Assembly (NCBI RefSeq): GCF_041434935.1 | Contig: NZ_CP107964.1 | Location: 8,601,001-8,665,000 of the forward strand | Reading direction: 5' to 3' | DNA: 64,000 bases | Source: Kitasatospora sp. NBC_00374 | GTDB taxonomy: Bacteria; Actinomycetota; Actinomycetes; Streptomycetales; Streptomycetaceae | Shown here: one piece after another, positions 8,473 to 16,321 of the stretch | Position numbering within the stretch: position 1 is the first letter of the stretch | Layout: every line of letters begins with the position of its first letter | Notes under the pieces: generated by a model | Databases searched by the model: none | What the model was told of the DNA's origin: nothing | The model's input: only the letters and a program-made list of their open reading frames with translations | Made by a program: the position numbers and the translations under genes

Positions 8473-8867
8473 ACGTCGCCGAACTCCTGGCAGACCTCCA
8501 GAGCCGGCAGGACGAGGCCACCGCCCGGGCCGCAGAACTACGCGCCCGGATCGAAGAGCTCGCCGCCGATCTGACCCAGACCGAAGCGCGGCTCACGGAC
8601 CTGGCCACCACCCGAAAGATCATCATGGAGGTCACGCCGGCAGGAACCGAATCCGAACCGCCCGAGACGAACACCACCTACCAGGCCATCGTGAACGCCT
8701 TCAACCAGCACCCCGCCCACGCATTCCGGGCACGCGAGCTGCACGAACTCCTCGGCATGCCCACCGACGAGGCGTCCGTCAACATCACCCGCAGCCGCCT
8801 CGGACGCCTCACTCGCCAAGGCTTCCTCACCCAACCCGGACGCGGCCGCTACCAGAAACGGACTTAA
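8469..8867 (+). CDS. IS-borne accessory protein: coiled coil plus winged helix
   Basis: 132 aa with GTG start at 8469 overlapping the transposase stop by four bases. Residues about 5-50 form a heptad-rich helix (LADLQSRQDEATARAAELRA, then RIEELAADLTQTEARLTDL). Residues about 70-132 look like a small winged helix (YQAIVNAFNQHPAHAFRARE, then LHELLG, NITRSRLGRLTRQGFL and a C-terminal wing RGRYQKR). It lies fully inside the inverted repeats. Inferred role: DNA-binding partner or regulator of the transposase. A similar architecture is encoded convergently in the IS at 41073-42730. Confidence 0.8.
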   Translation: MNVAELLADLQSRQDEATARAAELRARIEELAADLTQTEARLTDLATTRKIIMEVTPAGTESEPPETNTTYQAIVNAFNQHPAHAFRARELHELLGMPTDEASVNITRSRLGRLTRQGFLTQPGRGRYQKRT

Positions 8868-9207
8868 CGTCCACTCACATCCCACCGACAGATCGCTGTC
8901 CCCACTGATAGCCGACCGACATTGCGCCCTGTGTCTCATCCAACCAAGTTGGCGCAGGTCAGCGGGATCCCCGGCGACTGACTTCCTCGACAACGGTCAG
9001 GGCAGGGTTCCGGGTTCGGCCGGCTCCACCCCTTCGATCGGGTGAGGTTTCAAGGCCTGCCGTGCATCGGAGTGGCGGAGTCTGACGAAACGCGTGCAGT
9101 GGCCGGTAGCGCGTGATGTGCAGCGCCCGCCCGTCACCGCGCCCCGACAGGATGCGCGTCCGGGCGGGCGCCGTGATGTCGGCACCCGTCCGGGAGATGA
9201 CTGCAGG

Positions 9208-9606
9208 TCAGCTATCGGTGCTGCGGTCAGGGGACGCGCTCTCGTGTCGCCACCAGGTGGTGACACGTTGCCAGATGGATCTGCCGGGCCGGTTCTGCCG
9301 TTCGAGTAGGAGATTCGCGACCTCCCGCAGTTCTGCGGGCATGTCGCTGAGTTGCTCGCGCTCCCAGTAGCGGACGATCCTGCGCTGTAGGTCCTCCCTG
9401 TCGAAGTGGTTGGTGCATTGGAGGACCACGGCCTCGTCCGCGGTGCTCATCGCAATGGCCGCACCATCGCAGGTGAAGGCCGCGGCGTACTCACCTTCGT
9501 CGACGTCGATCGCCTCCATCCATCCTGCGGCGTCCTGCACGGAGGTGAACACCATGAGGTCTCCGTGCTGGTCGAAGACGAACACGGGGTCTGGGGGCGG
9601 ATTCAT
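9208..9606 (-). CDS. Hypothetical acidic protein
   Basis: About 132 aa from ATG 9606: MNPPPDPVFVFDQHGDLMVF, a middle DAAGWMEAIDVDEGEYAAAFTCDG, and a basic C-terminus RSIWQRVTTWWRH. There is no transmembrane segment. Many actinomycetes encode similar small proteins of unknown function. The frame upstream is continuous with the tail of an IstB relic (RLAGTTAKRRAAAPAMTSVADT), so the original 5' context was replaced by IS debris and the true start is uncertain (9606, 9615 or 9636). Confidence 0.6.
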   Translation of the reverse strand: MNPPPDPVFVFDQHGDLMVFTSVQDAAGWMEAIDVDEGEYAAAFTCDGAAIAMSTADEAVVLQCTNHFDREDLQRRIVRYWEREQLSDMPAELREVANLLLERQNRPGRSIWQRVTTWWRHESASPDRSTDS

Positions 9607-9636
9607 GCCGGGCATCGTGTCAGCGACCGAGGTCAT

Positions 9637-9916
9637 GGCGGGTGCGGCGGCTCTGCGCTTGGCGGTGGTGCCGGCGAGCCGGTAGGATTCGGCGCCGGTC
9701 TCGATGGTGTGGGCGTCGAGGGTCAGCCGGTCGACGATGGCCTGGCAGAGCCACTTGTCGGTGAAGGTCTCGTCCCACTCGACGAACGGTCTGATTCGAG
9801 GCGATCGCGATCGCGTGCCTCTCCTTGCGCTCGGTGAAGATCTGGAACAGCGGCTCGGCGCCGTGCCGGTCGAGCTTGACGTAGCCGAGCTCGTCCAGAC
9901 CGCGACTGATGACCAT
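9637..9916 (-). pseudogene. IstB (IS21 helper ATPase) C-terminal remnant, frameshifted
   Basis: The minus strand reads GLDELGYVKLDRHGAEPLFQ then IFTERKERHAIAIASNQ, the Walker B to sensor region of IstB. After a frameshift near 9795 the next frame supplies KWLCQAIVDRLTLDAHTIET and GAESYRLAGTTAKRR. The N-terminal Walker A half is missing. It is a relic of an IS21-type element now fused in frame to the hypothetical gene downstream. Confidence 0.7.
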
Positions 9917-10255
9917 CCGTCAGCGAAACGGCAGACCTATCACCTCAAAGAGCTGATGTCAGTAAGGGGGGCGGCGCCGTGCACAGCACCACGTCCTACC
10001 AGCTCACTTACGATGATCTGTACTGAGGCCTGCTGAGCGTCTACGGAAGCCGCGGGCGTGTCTGGTGGCGTGACGACCAGCCAGGGCTGACTGCCCTTCA
10101 GGGCCGGAAGGCGGCTGACGCGGTCAGCGGCAGGCTGTAGCCGCTGACGACGGGGCCCCGACAGCGTGGTGCGCTGAGCGCCCCTGCTCGGCACTCACGG
10201 AGTAGCTCCCTGCACGCCGTTCGAGACTCGACGGACCGGGCCACCTGTGGGCGCG
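9917..10255. other. Intergenic debris, no supported gene
   Basis: I see no frame with family-like features, no strong hairpin and no tRNA. This stretch separates the IstB relic from the C-terminal piece of the split membrane protein gene. Confidence 0.4.
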
Positions 10256-10443
10256 TCAGGGCGTCGAGGCGGCAGAGGCGACACGCTGGTCCGTGTAAGG
10301 GACGATCTCGGTGGCCGCCCGGGAGGCTTCCCGCTCGTCGATCCGGGCCGTCCAGGTGGGATCGCGCACGATGGCCTCCAACTTCTCCAGGCTCAGGGGC
10401 GGTTGCTCGGTGAGGACGGTCTCGCGCCGGGTCTTCCATCCTT
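10256..10443 (-). pseudogene. C-terminal piece of a membrane protein gene split by IS200/IS605
   Basis: The frame reads KTRRETVLTEQPPLSLEKLE followed by AIVRDPTWTARIDEREASRA and stops at 10256. The PPLSLEKLEAIVRDPTW motif is the usual end of a streptomycete secreted/anchored protein family encoded next to SigE-type sigma factors. Its N-terminal part is at 12257-12968, separated only by the IS200/IS605 element, so the two pieces are one interrupted gene. Confidence 0.75.
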
Positions 10444-10542
10444 GATCTTCGCAGGGAATCCCGGCCTTCAGGCCGGGCGGGAATGCGATCCCTGGCACGG
10501 AGGCGCGGAGCGCCGGAGGTCTCTGCGCCTCCGTGGTGACGG

Positions 10543-10971
10543 TCAAACGGGGCGCTTCTGGTTCTCGATGTAGTCCTTGACGATGCTGAGCGGTGCGCCG
10601 CCGCAGGACCCCGCGAAGTACGAGGGTGCCCAGAAGACGGACCCCATGCCGATCCGGTTGATGCGCCCGGTGTACTCGGCCCGCAGGTAGCGGGAGCTGA
10701 CGCCCTTGAGGCTGTTGACCAGCTTGGAGACGGAGACCTTCGGCGGGTAGTGCACCAGGAGGTGGACGTGGTCGCCCTCGCCGTTGAACTCCCGCAGCTC
10801 CGCGCCGAAGCCGTCGCACACGTCGCGCATGATCATCTCGCAGCGCGTCAGCATCTCGTCGTTGAAGATCTCACGCCGGTACTTGGTGACAAACACCAAG
10901 TGTGCGTGCAGGTTGTAGATGACATGGTTTCCCCGCCGTATATCGGGGTCTGGTTCCCAACGTGGTGACAT
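10543..10971 (-). CDS. tnpA: IS200/IS605 TnpA, Y1 HUH transposase
   Basis: A 142-aa single-domain transposase that cuts and joins single-stranded element ends through a 5'-phosphotyrosine. Seen: LHAHLVFVTKYRREIFND, the HUH metal motif H68-V-H70 in EGDHVHLLVHYPP, the strand-helix block VSKLVNSLKGVSSRYLRAE, and the catalytic tyrosine Y134 in IVKDYIENQ near the C-terminus. Length and motifs are complete, so it is probably active. It diverges from tnpB with about 50 bp between the two starts. Confidence 0.93.
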   Translation of the reverse strand: MSPRWEPDPDIRRGNHVIYNLHAHLVFVTKYRREIFNDEMLTRCEMIMRDVCDGFGAELREFNGEGDHVHLLVHYPPKVSVSKLVNSLKGVSSRYLRAEYTGRINRIGMGSVFWAPSYFAGSCGGAPLSIVKDYIENQKRPV

Positions 10972-11021
10972 GGGCCAAGCGTAGTATGATCAATCGTCAG
11001 CACCGGGAGGGGGTGGACCGG

Positions 11022-12206
11022 ATGATCCGAGCGTACAAGTTCCTCATGCGGCCCACCGTGGGTCAGACACAGGCACTCGCCGAGATGCTGCGGGATCACT
11101 GTTCGCTCTACAACGGGGCGTTGCAGGAACGCCGCGACGCCTACCGGCACCCGTCGAAGACGAGCGTCAAGTACGGGATGCAGTCGGCGCAGCTCAAGGA
11201 CATCCGGGCATTCGACCCGGAGCGTCAGGGCCGGTGGTCGTTCTCCTCCCAGCAGGCGACTCTCCGCCGTCTCGACAAGGCGTTCGCGGCGTTCTTCCGC
11301 CGGGTCAAGTCCGGTGAGACGCCCGGCTACCCCCGGTTCCGGGGTGTGAACTGGTTCGACACGGTCGAGTTCCCGAAAGACGGGGACGGCTGCCGGTGGG
11401 ACTCCACCCCGCACGACCCCGTCACTCGCGTCCGGTTCCAAGGCGTCGGACACGTCAAGGTCAATCAGCACCGGGCCGTGGTCGGCAAGGTCAGAACCGT
11501 CAGTGTCAAGCGCGAGGGCCGCAAGTGGTTCGTCGTGCTGACCGCCGAGCAGGACCAGCCCGAGCAGCTGCCCGCGACGGGCAGCGTGGTCGGCATCGAC
11601 CTGGGCATAGCCAACTTCCTTGCCGACTCCAACGGCGAGTTCGTGCCCAACCCGCGCCACGCCCGCACCGTCGCCGCGAAGATCGAAGCCGCACAGCGGG
11701 CCCTTGCCCGGTGCAAGCGGCGCAGCAACCGCCGCCGCAAGGCCGTGGCCAAGGTCGCCGACCTCCACCGCAAGGTCCGCCGCCAACGCCTCGACCACGC
11801 CCACAAGACCGCCCTTGGACTGGTCCGCGCGCACGACTTCATCGCGCACGAAGACCTCAAGATCCGCAACATGAGCAAGGCCCCCAAGCCGAAGCCCGAC
11901 CCCGATCAGCCGGGCGTTTTCCTGCCCAACGGGTCCGCCTCAAAGGCCGGACTCAACCGCAGCATTGCCGACGCCGGATGGGGGGTGTTCCTCGCGGTCC
12001 TGCACGCCAAGGCTGAAAGTGCCGGACGGGAATTGATCGCCGTGGACCCCCGCAACACCTCCCGGACCTGCCCCGAATGCGGGCACGTCGCCAAGGAGAA
12101 CCGGCCCGCACAGGAGAAGTTCCACTGTCAGCGGTGCGGCCACCACGCGCACGCTGACACCGTGGGAGCACTCAATGTTCTACGGGCCGGGCTGGTCCGT
12201 CGCTAA
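11022..12206 (+). CDS. tnpB: TnpB, RNA-guided endonuclease of IS200/IS605
   Basis: 394 aa. TnpB proteins are RNA-guided DNA nucleases that use an RNA from the element's right end and cut the donor site to favour element retention. Seen: N-terminal REC/WED part (FLMRPTVGQTQALAEMLRDH), basic helices at 215-265, RuvC residues D193 (GIDLGI), E277 (HEDLKI) and D379 (HADTVGALNV), and a zinc ribbon C350/C353/C369/C372. All catalytic residues are present. ATG at 11022 follows GGGAGGGGGTGG. The C-terminus is arginine-rich and ends just before the right-end hairpin. Confidence 0.94.
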   Translation: MIRAYKFLMRPTVGQTQALAEMLRDHCSLYNGALQERRDAYRHPSKTSVKYGMQSAQLKDIRAFDPERQGRWSFSSQQATLRRLDKAFAAFFRRVKSGETPGYPRFRGVNWFDTVEFPKDGDGCRWDSTPHDPVTRVRFQGVGHVKVNQHRAVVGKVRTVSVKREGRKWFVVLTAEQDQPEQLPATGSVVGIDLGIANFLADSNGEFVPNPRHARTVAAKIEAAQRALARCKRRSNRRRKAVAKVADLHRKVRRQRLDHAHKTALGLVRAHDFIAHEDLKIRNMSKAPKPKPDPDQPGVFLPNGSASKAGLNRSIADAGWGVFLAVLHAKAESAGRELIAVDPRNTSRTCPECGHVAKENRPAQEKFHCQRCGHHAHADTVGALNVLRAGLVRR

Positions 12207-12256
12207 GCCGTACCGGCATAGCGAGAAGCCCCCGGCTTTAGCCGGGGGAGGAGTCA
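12110..12256 (+). ncRNA. Candidate omega RNA / right-end structure of the TnpB element
   Basis: In TnpB systems the guide RNA overlaps the 3' end of tnpB and runs through the right end, with the guide just outside it. Here a strong hairpin (CCCCCGGCTTTAGCCGGGGG, 12229-12248) follows tnpB. The copy at 39511-40213 keeps an equivalent hairpin with a different stem sequence. The 5' limit is an estimate. Confidence 0.45.
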
Positions 12257-12968
12257 CGAGGCTGGTGGTGCTGACGGCGACACGTACGCCGTCCGCGCGC
12301 AGCAGGTCGGCACCGCGTTGGATCTGGGTGAAGACCCGTCCCTCCCACACCAGCAGCCTGCCGCCGTCCGGCAGCACGGTGGTCCGGCAGTAGGCCAGTG
12401 GGCCGCGGGAGGCGCAGGCGAAGAAGTCGTCGGCGCCGGCCGCGTGCTTCGGATCGGGGGTCCAGCCCGGTTCGACCACCACCCCGACCGCCGCGGACCC
12501 GTGGCCGCCGTCGTAGGTGACCTCGCCCCGCGCTTCCGGCCGGCTCTGGTCAGGCAGACTGTCGCGCCCGCTGAATGCGCCGATCGGCGAGCCGGCCGGG
12601 AGCGGCGCGATCAGCTTCCCGACCGCCGCCCGCCCGGTCAGCGGCACCGTGCTGGCCGTGGTGTTGCCGGTGGCCGGGCCGGGCGGCTGGGCGGCCGCGG
12701 TCGTCGCCGGTGCGACCTGCGGGTGCGCGTGCGGCAGCGCCAGCACGCCGCCGACCGCCAGCGTGCCGACCGCCGTGACTGTGGCCGCCGTTGCTACCCG
12801 TCGTCGCAGGCGGATCGCCCTTCCCTCGGCGGTCGCGCCGGCGACCAGCGCCGCCAGGTCCGGTGTGGCCCCGCCGACCACCTGCCCGAGCACCTCTCGC
12901 AGGTCTTCCCGTCCCGGTCCGATTCGTCCATTCCGTCCATGCTCCTCGTCCTCTCCTGGGTCCTTCAC
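12257..12968 (-). pseudogene. N-terminal part of a single-pass membrane protein split by IS200/IS605
   Basis: From GTG 12968: an acidic N-terminus, a short region DLAALVAGATAEGRAIRLRR, one transmembrane helix (VATAATVTAVGTLAVGGVLA) and an extracytoplasmic Pro/Thr-rich linker. A folded domain follows with EVTYDGGHGSAAVGVVVEPG, FFACASR and YCRTTVLPDGGRLLVWEGRV, ending VAVSTTSL at the IS junction. The topology and the sigma gene 50 bp upstream suggest an anti-sigma-like or sigma-co-regulated envelope protein. The C-terminal piece is at 10256-10443. Confidence 0.8.
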
Positions 12969-13017
12969 GATGAGTCGTCATTCACGATGAGCCGGCGGGT
13001 CCGGCCGCGCGGTGCGG

Positions 13018-13431
13018 CTACCCACCGAGGTCGATCAGTTGTTCTCCCAGCTGCGTCGGCAGCCGGTTCAGGGCCCGCAGGCTGCGGGCCCGCACCGCGC
13101 CGACGGTCAGAGCGAGTGCGGCGGCGGTCTCCTCGACGCTCTGCCGCTCCGGCAGTTCGCCCATGGCGGGCCGCTTGCCTGAACGCCGCAGGCGCCGGTG
13201 CGAGAGGTAGGTGCGGACCAGGACGCTGCGCGCGTACGCGTCCGGGCTGTCGGCCCGTCTCACCCGTCCCCAGGAGGCGTAGATCCGGGCGAGGGCGCTC
13301 TGAGTGAGGTCCTCTGCCAGGTGCCAGTCTCCGCACAACAGGAGTGCCGTCCGAAAGAGCGCGGTTCCCCTTGTATGAGCGAATTCCTCGAACTCCCGTC
13401 GGCTCTCCGCCCCTTGTCTGATGCCGATCAC
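13018..13431 (-). CDS. SigE-type ECF sigma factor with a shortened region 4
   Basis: 137 aa from GTG 13431, preceded by GGAGGGG. Region 2 is complete (FEEFAHTRGTALFRTALLLC GDWHLAEDLTQ, LARIYASWGRV, DAYARSVLVRTYLSHRRLRR). After GELPER the sequence jumps directly to QSVEETAAALALTVGAVRAR, the second half of the region 4 helix-turn-helix. The expected roughly 30 residues (the LPPRQRAVVVLRY-type segment) are missing, and normal relatives are about 165-175 aa. The -35 binding domain is therefore incomplete and the factor may be non-functional or altered. The next gene downstream is the IS-split membrane protein. Confidence 0.82.
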   Translation of the reverse strand: MIGIRQGAESRREFEEFAHTRGTALFRTALLLCGDWHLAEDLTQSALARIYASWGRVRRADSPDAYARSVLVRTYLSHRRLRRSGKRPAMGELPERQSVEETAAALALTVGAVRARSLRALNRLPTQLGEQLIDLGG

Positions 13432-13436
13432 GTGCC

Positions 13437-14240
13437 GTCCCCTCCGGTGCCGTCGTCCGGGAGGTAGACGCGTGAGGCCCGGCAGCGCGTTACGAGGCCC
13501 GGAGGGAAAATTCGGCCGGCGCACCGGGGACACAACCGCACCCGGCTACGCGCACGGGTCGACGAGGGCGGCGGCGAAGACCGCGAGGACGGATCGAACG
13601 GCGGCCTGCGCAGAGGCGCTGACCGGCGAACACCATCCGCGGCGCGCCCGAAGCACTGCGGCGGCGGTGTCGGCCGCTGCCGACCGGTGGTGCGCGCCTC
13701 CGCGGCTGCGCCGACCGTGCGACTCCGGCGCCCGGGCTTTTGACGGATTCCAGGCGTGCGCAGACTCATCGAGCCGACGGGGCCAGTGTGGACATCGCGC
13801 GGCACGCCTGCGTACAGGGGGGTGCGCCCGGGCCTGCGCCGCCGCAGCGTCAACCACCGGTATGCCGTTCCATCCCCAGGTCGAGACGGATAGCTGGTGG
13901 CCAGCATGCGTTCGGATCACGTCGTATTCGGTGGTACTGCTGGCGTACCGCACGGCTGTGGCGCGCGAGTCCCGGTTCTCCCGGGCGAGCGTGCCCGCTT
14001 CGATCGTGGGGGCCTCGGTCCTGCCCGGACCAGTCGAAGGTGATGGTCTTGCTGGACTGGCCGGTGCGGTTCCAGGCGAAGCCGAAGGCACCAGCCTGGT
14101 CGGTGGTGGCGCGGCCCCCAGGTGGCGAGCTGGCCGGGGCCGGTCTCGCAGCGGGGAGGTTGGTCGACTGTACGCGGGCGACGGCCCGGGGTGGTGGGGC
14201 CGGTGAGCGCCTCGGCGCATCGCCACGACCCTCGCTGGGG
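13437..14240 (-). pseudogene. Decayed gene of unknown family, several frameshifts
   Basis: Three minus-strand frames each contribute protein-like stretches. ATTDQAGAFGFAWNRTGQSS followed by KTITFDWSGQD lies around 14030-14130. RDSRATAVRYASSTTEYDVI then RTHAGHQLSVSTWGWNGIP lies around 13840-13980. Their order suggests one decayed protein. No family is recognised; the strand-rich stretch might be a jelly-roll-like domain. The section 13437-13830 shows no convincing frame. Confidence 0.3.
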
Positions 14241-14244
14241 AGTG

Positions 14245-14304
14245 CGCCGATTTGCCTATACCTTGTAGGTTAATGCATATTCGACGTAGCAAATTTGAGA
14301 GTAG
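14245..14304 (+). promoter_or_regulatory. AT-rich promoter/operator region of the TetR-SGNH unit
   Basis: An AT-rich island in GC-rich DNA contains outer inverted arms ATTTGC and GCAAAT around TATACCTTGTAGGTTAATGC. TATACC-like and TAGGTT-like hexamers could serve as -10 elements. A candidate autoregulatory site for the TetR protein just downstream. Confidence 0.4.
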
Positions 14305-14307
14305 GTG

Positions 14308-14883
14308 ATGGTTGTGGTTCGGGCAGGACTGAGCCCGGAGCGGCTGACGCTCGCCGGTGTGGAACTCGCCGATGAAGCCGGTTTCGACCAGGTGACCCTG
14401 TCGGCGCTCGCCCGGCGTTTCGATGTGAAGCCCGCGAGCCTGTACTCGCACCTGAAGAACTCCCACGAGCTCAAGACCCGGATCGCGCTGTTTGCGCTGG
14501 AGGAACTCGCCGACCGGGTCGCCGACGCCGTGGCCGGACGCGCGGGCAAGGACGCCCTGACAGCCTTCGCGAACGCCTACCGGGACTACGCCCGCGCGCA
14601 CCCCGGCCGGTACGAAGCGGCCCGATACCGGCTCGACCCGCAGACCGCCGCGGCAAGCGCCGGCGTCCGGCACGCGCAGATGACACGGGCGATCCTGCGC
14701 GGCTACGACCTGGCGGAGCCGGACCAGACGCACGCGGTCCGCATGCTGGGCAGCGTCTTCCACGGCTATGCCGCCCTGGAGGCGGCCGGCGCCTTCGACC
14801 ACACGGACATCGCCGCACAGCAGTCCTGGGCCTGGACCCTGGACACCCTCGACACCGCACTGCGGAGCCGGTCCACCCCCTGA
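14308..14883 (+). CDS. TetR/AcrR-family regulator with WHG-type C-terminal domain
   Basis: 191 aa from ATG 14308 (a GTG three bases upstream is an alternative). The N-terminal HTH reads LAGVELADEAGFDQVTLSAL then ARRFDVKPASLYSHLKNSHE, the TetR pattern with the Tyr-Ser-His recognition helix end. The C-terminal domain has RDYARAHPGRYEAARYRLDP and MLGSVFHGYAALEAAGAF, characteristic of WHG-domain TetR proteins. It precedes the SGNH hydrolase by about 100 bp on the same strand. It probably represses itself and that gene in response to a small ligand. Confidence 0.9.
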   Translation: MVVVRAGLSPERLTLAGVELADEAGFDQVTLSALARRFDVKPASLYSHLKNSHELKTRIALFALEELADRVADAVAGRAGKDALTAFANAYRDYARAHPGRYEAARYRLDPQTAAASAGVRHAQMTRAILRGYDLAEPDQTHAVRMLGSVFHGYAALEAAGAFDHTDIAAQQSWAWTLDTLDTALRSRSTP

Positions 14884-14981
14884 CCGGCCATGTGTCACCC
14901 GGCCGGCGTTCCCCCACACCGACCCCGATTCCCTACGCCCCTCCCCACCCTCACCCAGAAAGGACCAGAGGGCTCAAGGCC

Positions 14982-16160
14982 ATGAGCACCGAACAGAACC
15001 TGATCACCACCCCCATCACCGCCGACTTTCTACGCGGGCACCTCGACGTGGAGAAGACCGCGCACGGTCTGCTGCCGCACCGGCTGCCGGCCTGGGCGCG
15101 CCGCCAGATCCCCGACGACCTGCTGGCCGTGGCCGAGGCCCAGCCCTCCGGGGTCCGGCTGGCCTTCCGTACCAGCGCCACCACCATCGACTTGGACGCC
15201 CTGCCCACCAAGCGCGTCTACCTGGGCTTCCCGCCCCCACCGGACGGCGTGTACGACCTGCTGGTCGACGGCCGGCTCACCGCCCAGTCCACCGTGGAAG
15301 GCGGGAACCTCCGCACGATCACCGACATTCAGACCCAGACCGCGGAGTTCACCGCGGGACCGGCGGGCACCGCCCACTTCACCGACCTCCCGGCAGGCGA
15401 GAAGAACATCGAGATCTGGCTCCCGCACACGGAGATCACCGAGGTCATCGCCCTGCACACCAACGCCCCCGTCGAGCCGGCGCCGGACAACGGGCGCAGA
15501 GTATGGCTGCACCACGGCAGTTCCATCAGCCACGGCTCGAACGCCGTCTTCCCCAGCACGATCTGGCCCGCCCTGGCCGCGTCCACAGGCGGTGTGGAAC
15601 TGATCAACCTCGGATTCGGCGGCAGCGCACTGGTGGACCCGTTCACCGCACGTGCTATGCGTGACACCCCCGCCGACCTGATCAGCGTCAAGCTCGGCAT
15701 CAACGTCGTCAACAGTGACACCATGCGTTTGCGCGCCTTCGCCCCCGCCATCCACGGCTTTCTCGACACCATCCGCGAGGGCCACCCCACAACCCGCCTG
15801 CTCCTCGTCTCCCCCGTCCTGTGCCCGACCCACGAGAACACCCCCGGCCCCCTCATGCCGGACCTCTCAAGCGGAACCCTCAAGTTCAAGGCCACCGGCG
15901 ACCCGGCCGAGACCGCCGCCGGACGGCTGACGCTCACGATCGTCCGCGACGTCCTGGCCGACATCGTCAAGCAGCGATCCGCCGAGGACCCCAACCTCCA
16001 CTACCTCGACGGACGCGACTTGTACGGCGAGAGCGACCACGAGGAGTTCCCGCTTCCGGACGCGATCCACCCCAGCCCCGAAGGGCACCAGCGCATCGGC
16101 GAGAACTTCGCCAAGCTCGTGTTCGCGAACGACGGCCCCTTCACCACCACGACCGGCTGA
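14982..16160 (+). CDS. SGNH/GDSL-type hydrolase with an N-terminal beta domain
   Basis: 392 aa, no signal peptide, so cytosolic. Residues about 60-170 form a beta-rich domain (VRLAFRTSATTIDLDALPTK). The SGNH fold follows: block I HHGSSISHGSNA (Ser nucleophile), block II LINLGFGGSALVDPF, block III ISVKLGINVVNSD (Asn), and block V DAIHPSPEGHQRIGE (Asp-His). All four catalytic blocks are present. Such proteins are carbohydrate or ester deacylases. ATG 14982 follows AGAAAGGACC at somewhat long spacing. Likely controlled by the TetR gene upstream. Confidence 0.88.
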   Translation: MSTEQNLITTPITADFLRGHLDVEKTAHGLLPHRLPAWARRQIPDDLLAVAEAQPSGVRLAFRTSATTIDLDALPTKRVYLGFPPPPDGVYDLLVDGRLTAQSTVEGGNLRTITDIQTQTAEFTAGPAGTAHFTDLPAGEKNIEIWLPHTEITEVIALHTNAPVEPAPDNGRRVWLHHGSSISHGSNAVFPSTIWPALAASTGGVELINLGFGGSALVDPFTARAMRDTPADLISVKLGINVVNSDTMRLRAFAPAIHGFLDTIREGHPTTRLLLVSPVLCPTHENTPGPLMPDLSSGTLKFKATGDPAETAAGRLTLTIVRDVLADIVKQRSAEDPNLHYLDGRDLYGESDHEEFPLPDAIHPSPEGHQRIGENFAKLVFANDGPFTTTTG

Positions 16161-16321
16161 CCCGGACACCCCCGACCGGCGAGGAGAGCGTGCCTGCCCA
16201 AGGCTGGCAGGAACAATCCCGGGGCAGGGGGAGGCTACGAGGGAGGTAGCCCTTGCAGGCCGCTTACCCGTGGCGGCTGGCGCGGGCAGCCGGACCGGCA
16301 GTCAGAGTCGGTGAGCCCTTT

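Larger units (their letters stand above)
7516..8874 (+). mobile_element. IS5-type insertion sequence with an accessory gene
   Basis: A 1359-bp element with a perfect 15-bp terminal inverted repeat GTGGACGTTAAGTCC (7516-7530; complement 8860-8874) and 3-bp target duplications TCA at 7513-7515 and 8875-8877. It encodes a DDE transposase and, overlapping its stop, a small coiled-coil/winged-helix protein. Both ends are intact, so it should be mobile. Confidence 0.9.
10444..12256. mobile_element. IS200/IS605-family element with divergent tnpA and tnpB
   Basis: About 1.8 kb. The left end carries an imperfect hairpin (AATCCCGGCCTTCAGGCCGG) after GATCTTCGC; the right end carries GAAGCCCCCGGCTTTAGCCG GGGG followed by AGGAGTCA. 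These ends recur at 39511-40213. There is no inverted repeat or target duplication, as expected of single-strand transposition. It interrupts the membrane protein gene. Exact end bases are uncertain by a few nucleotides. Confidence 0.85.
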
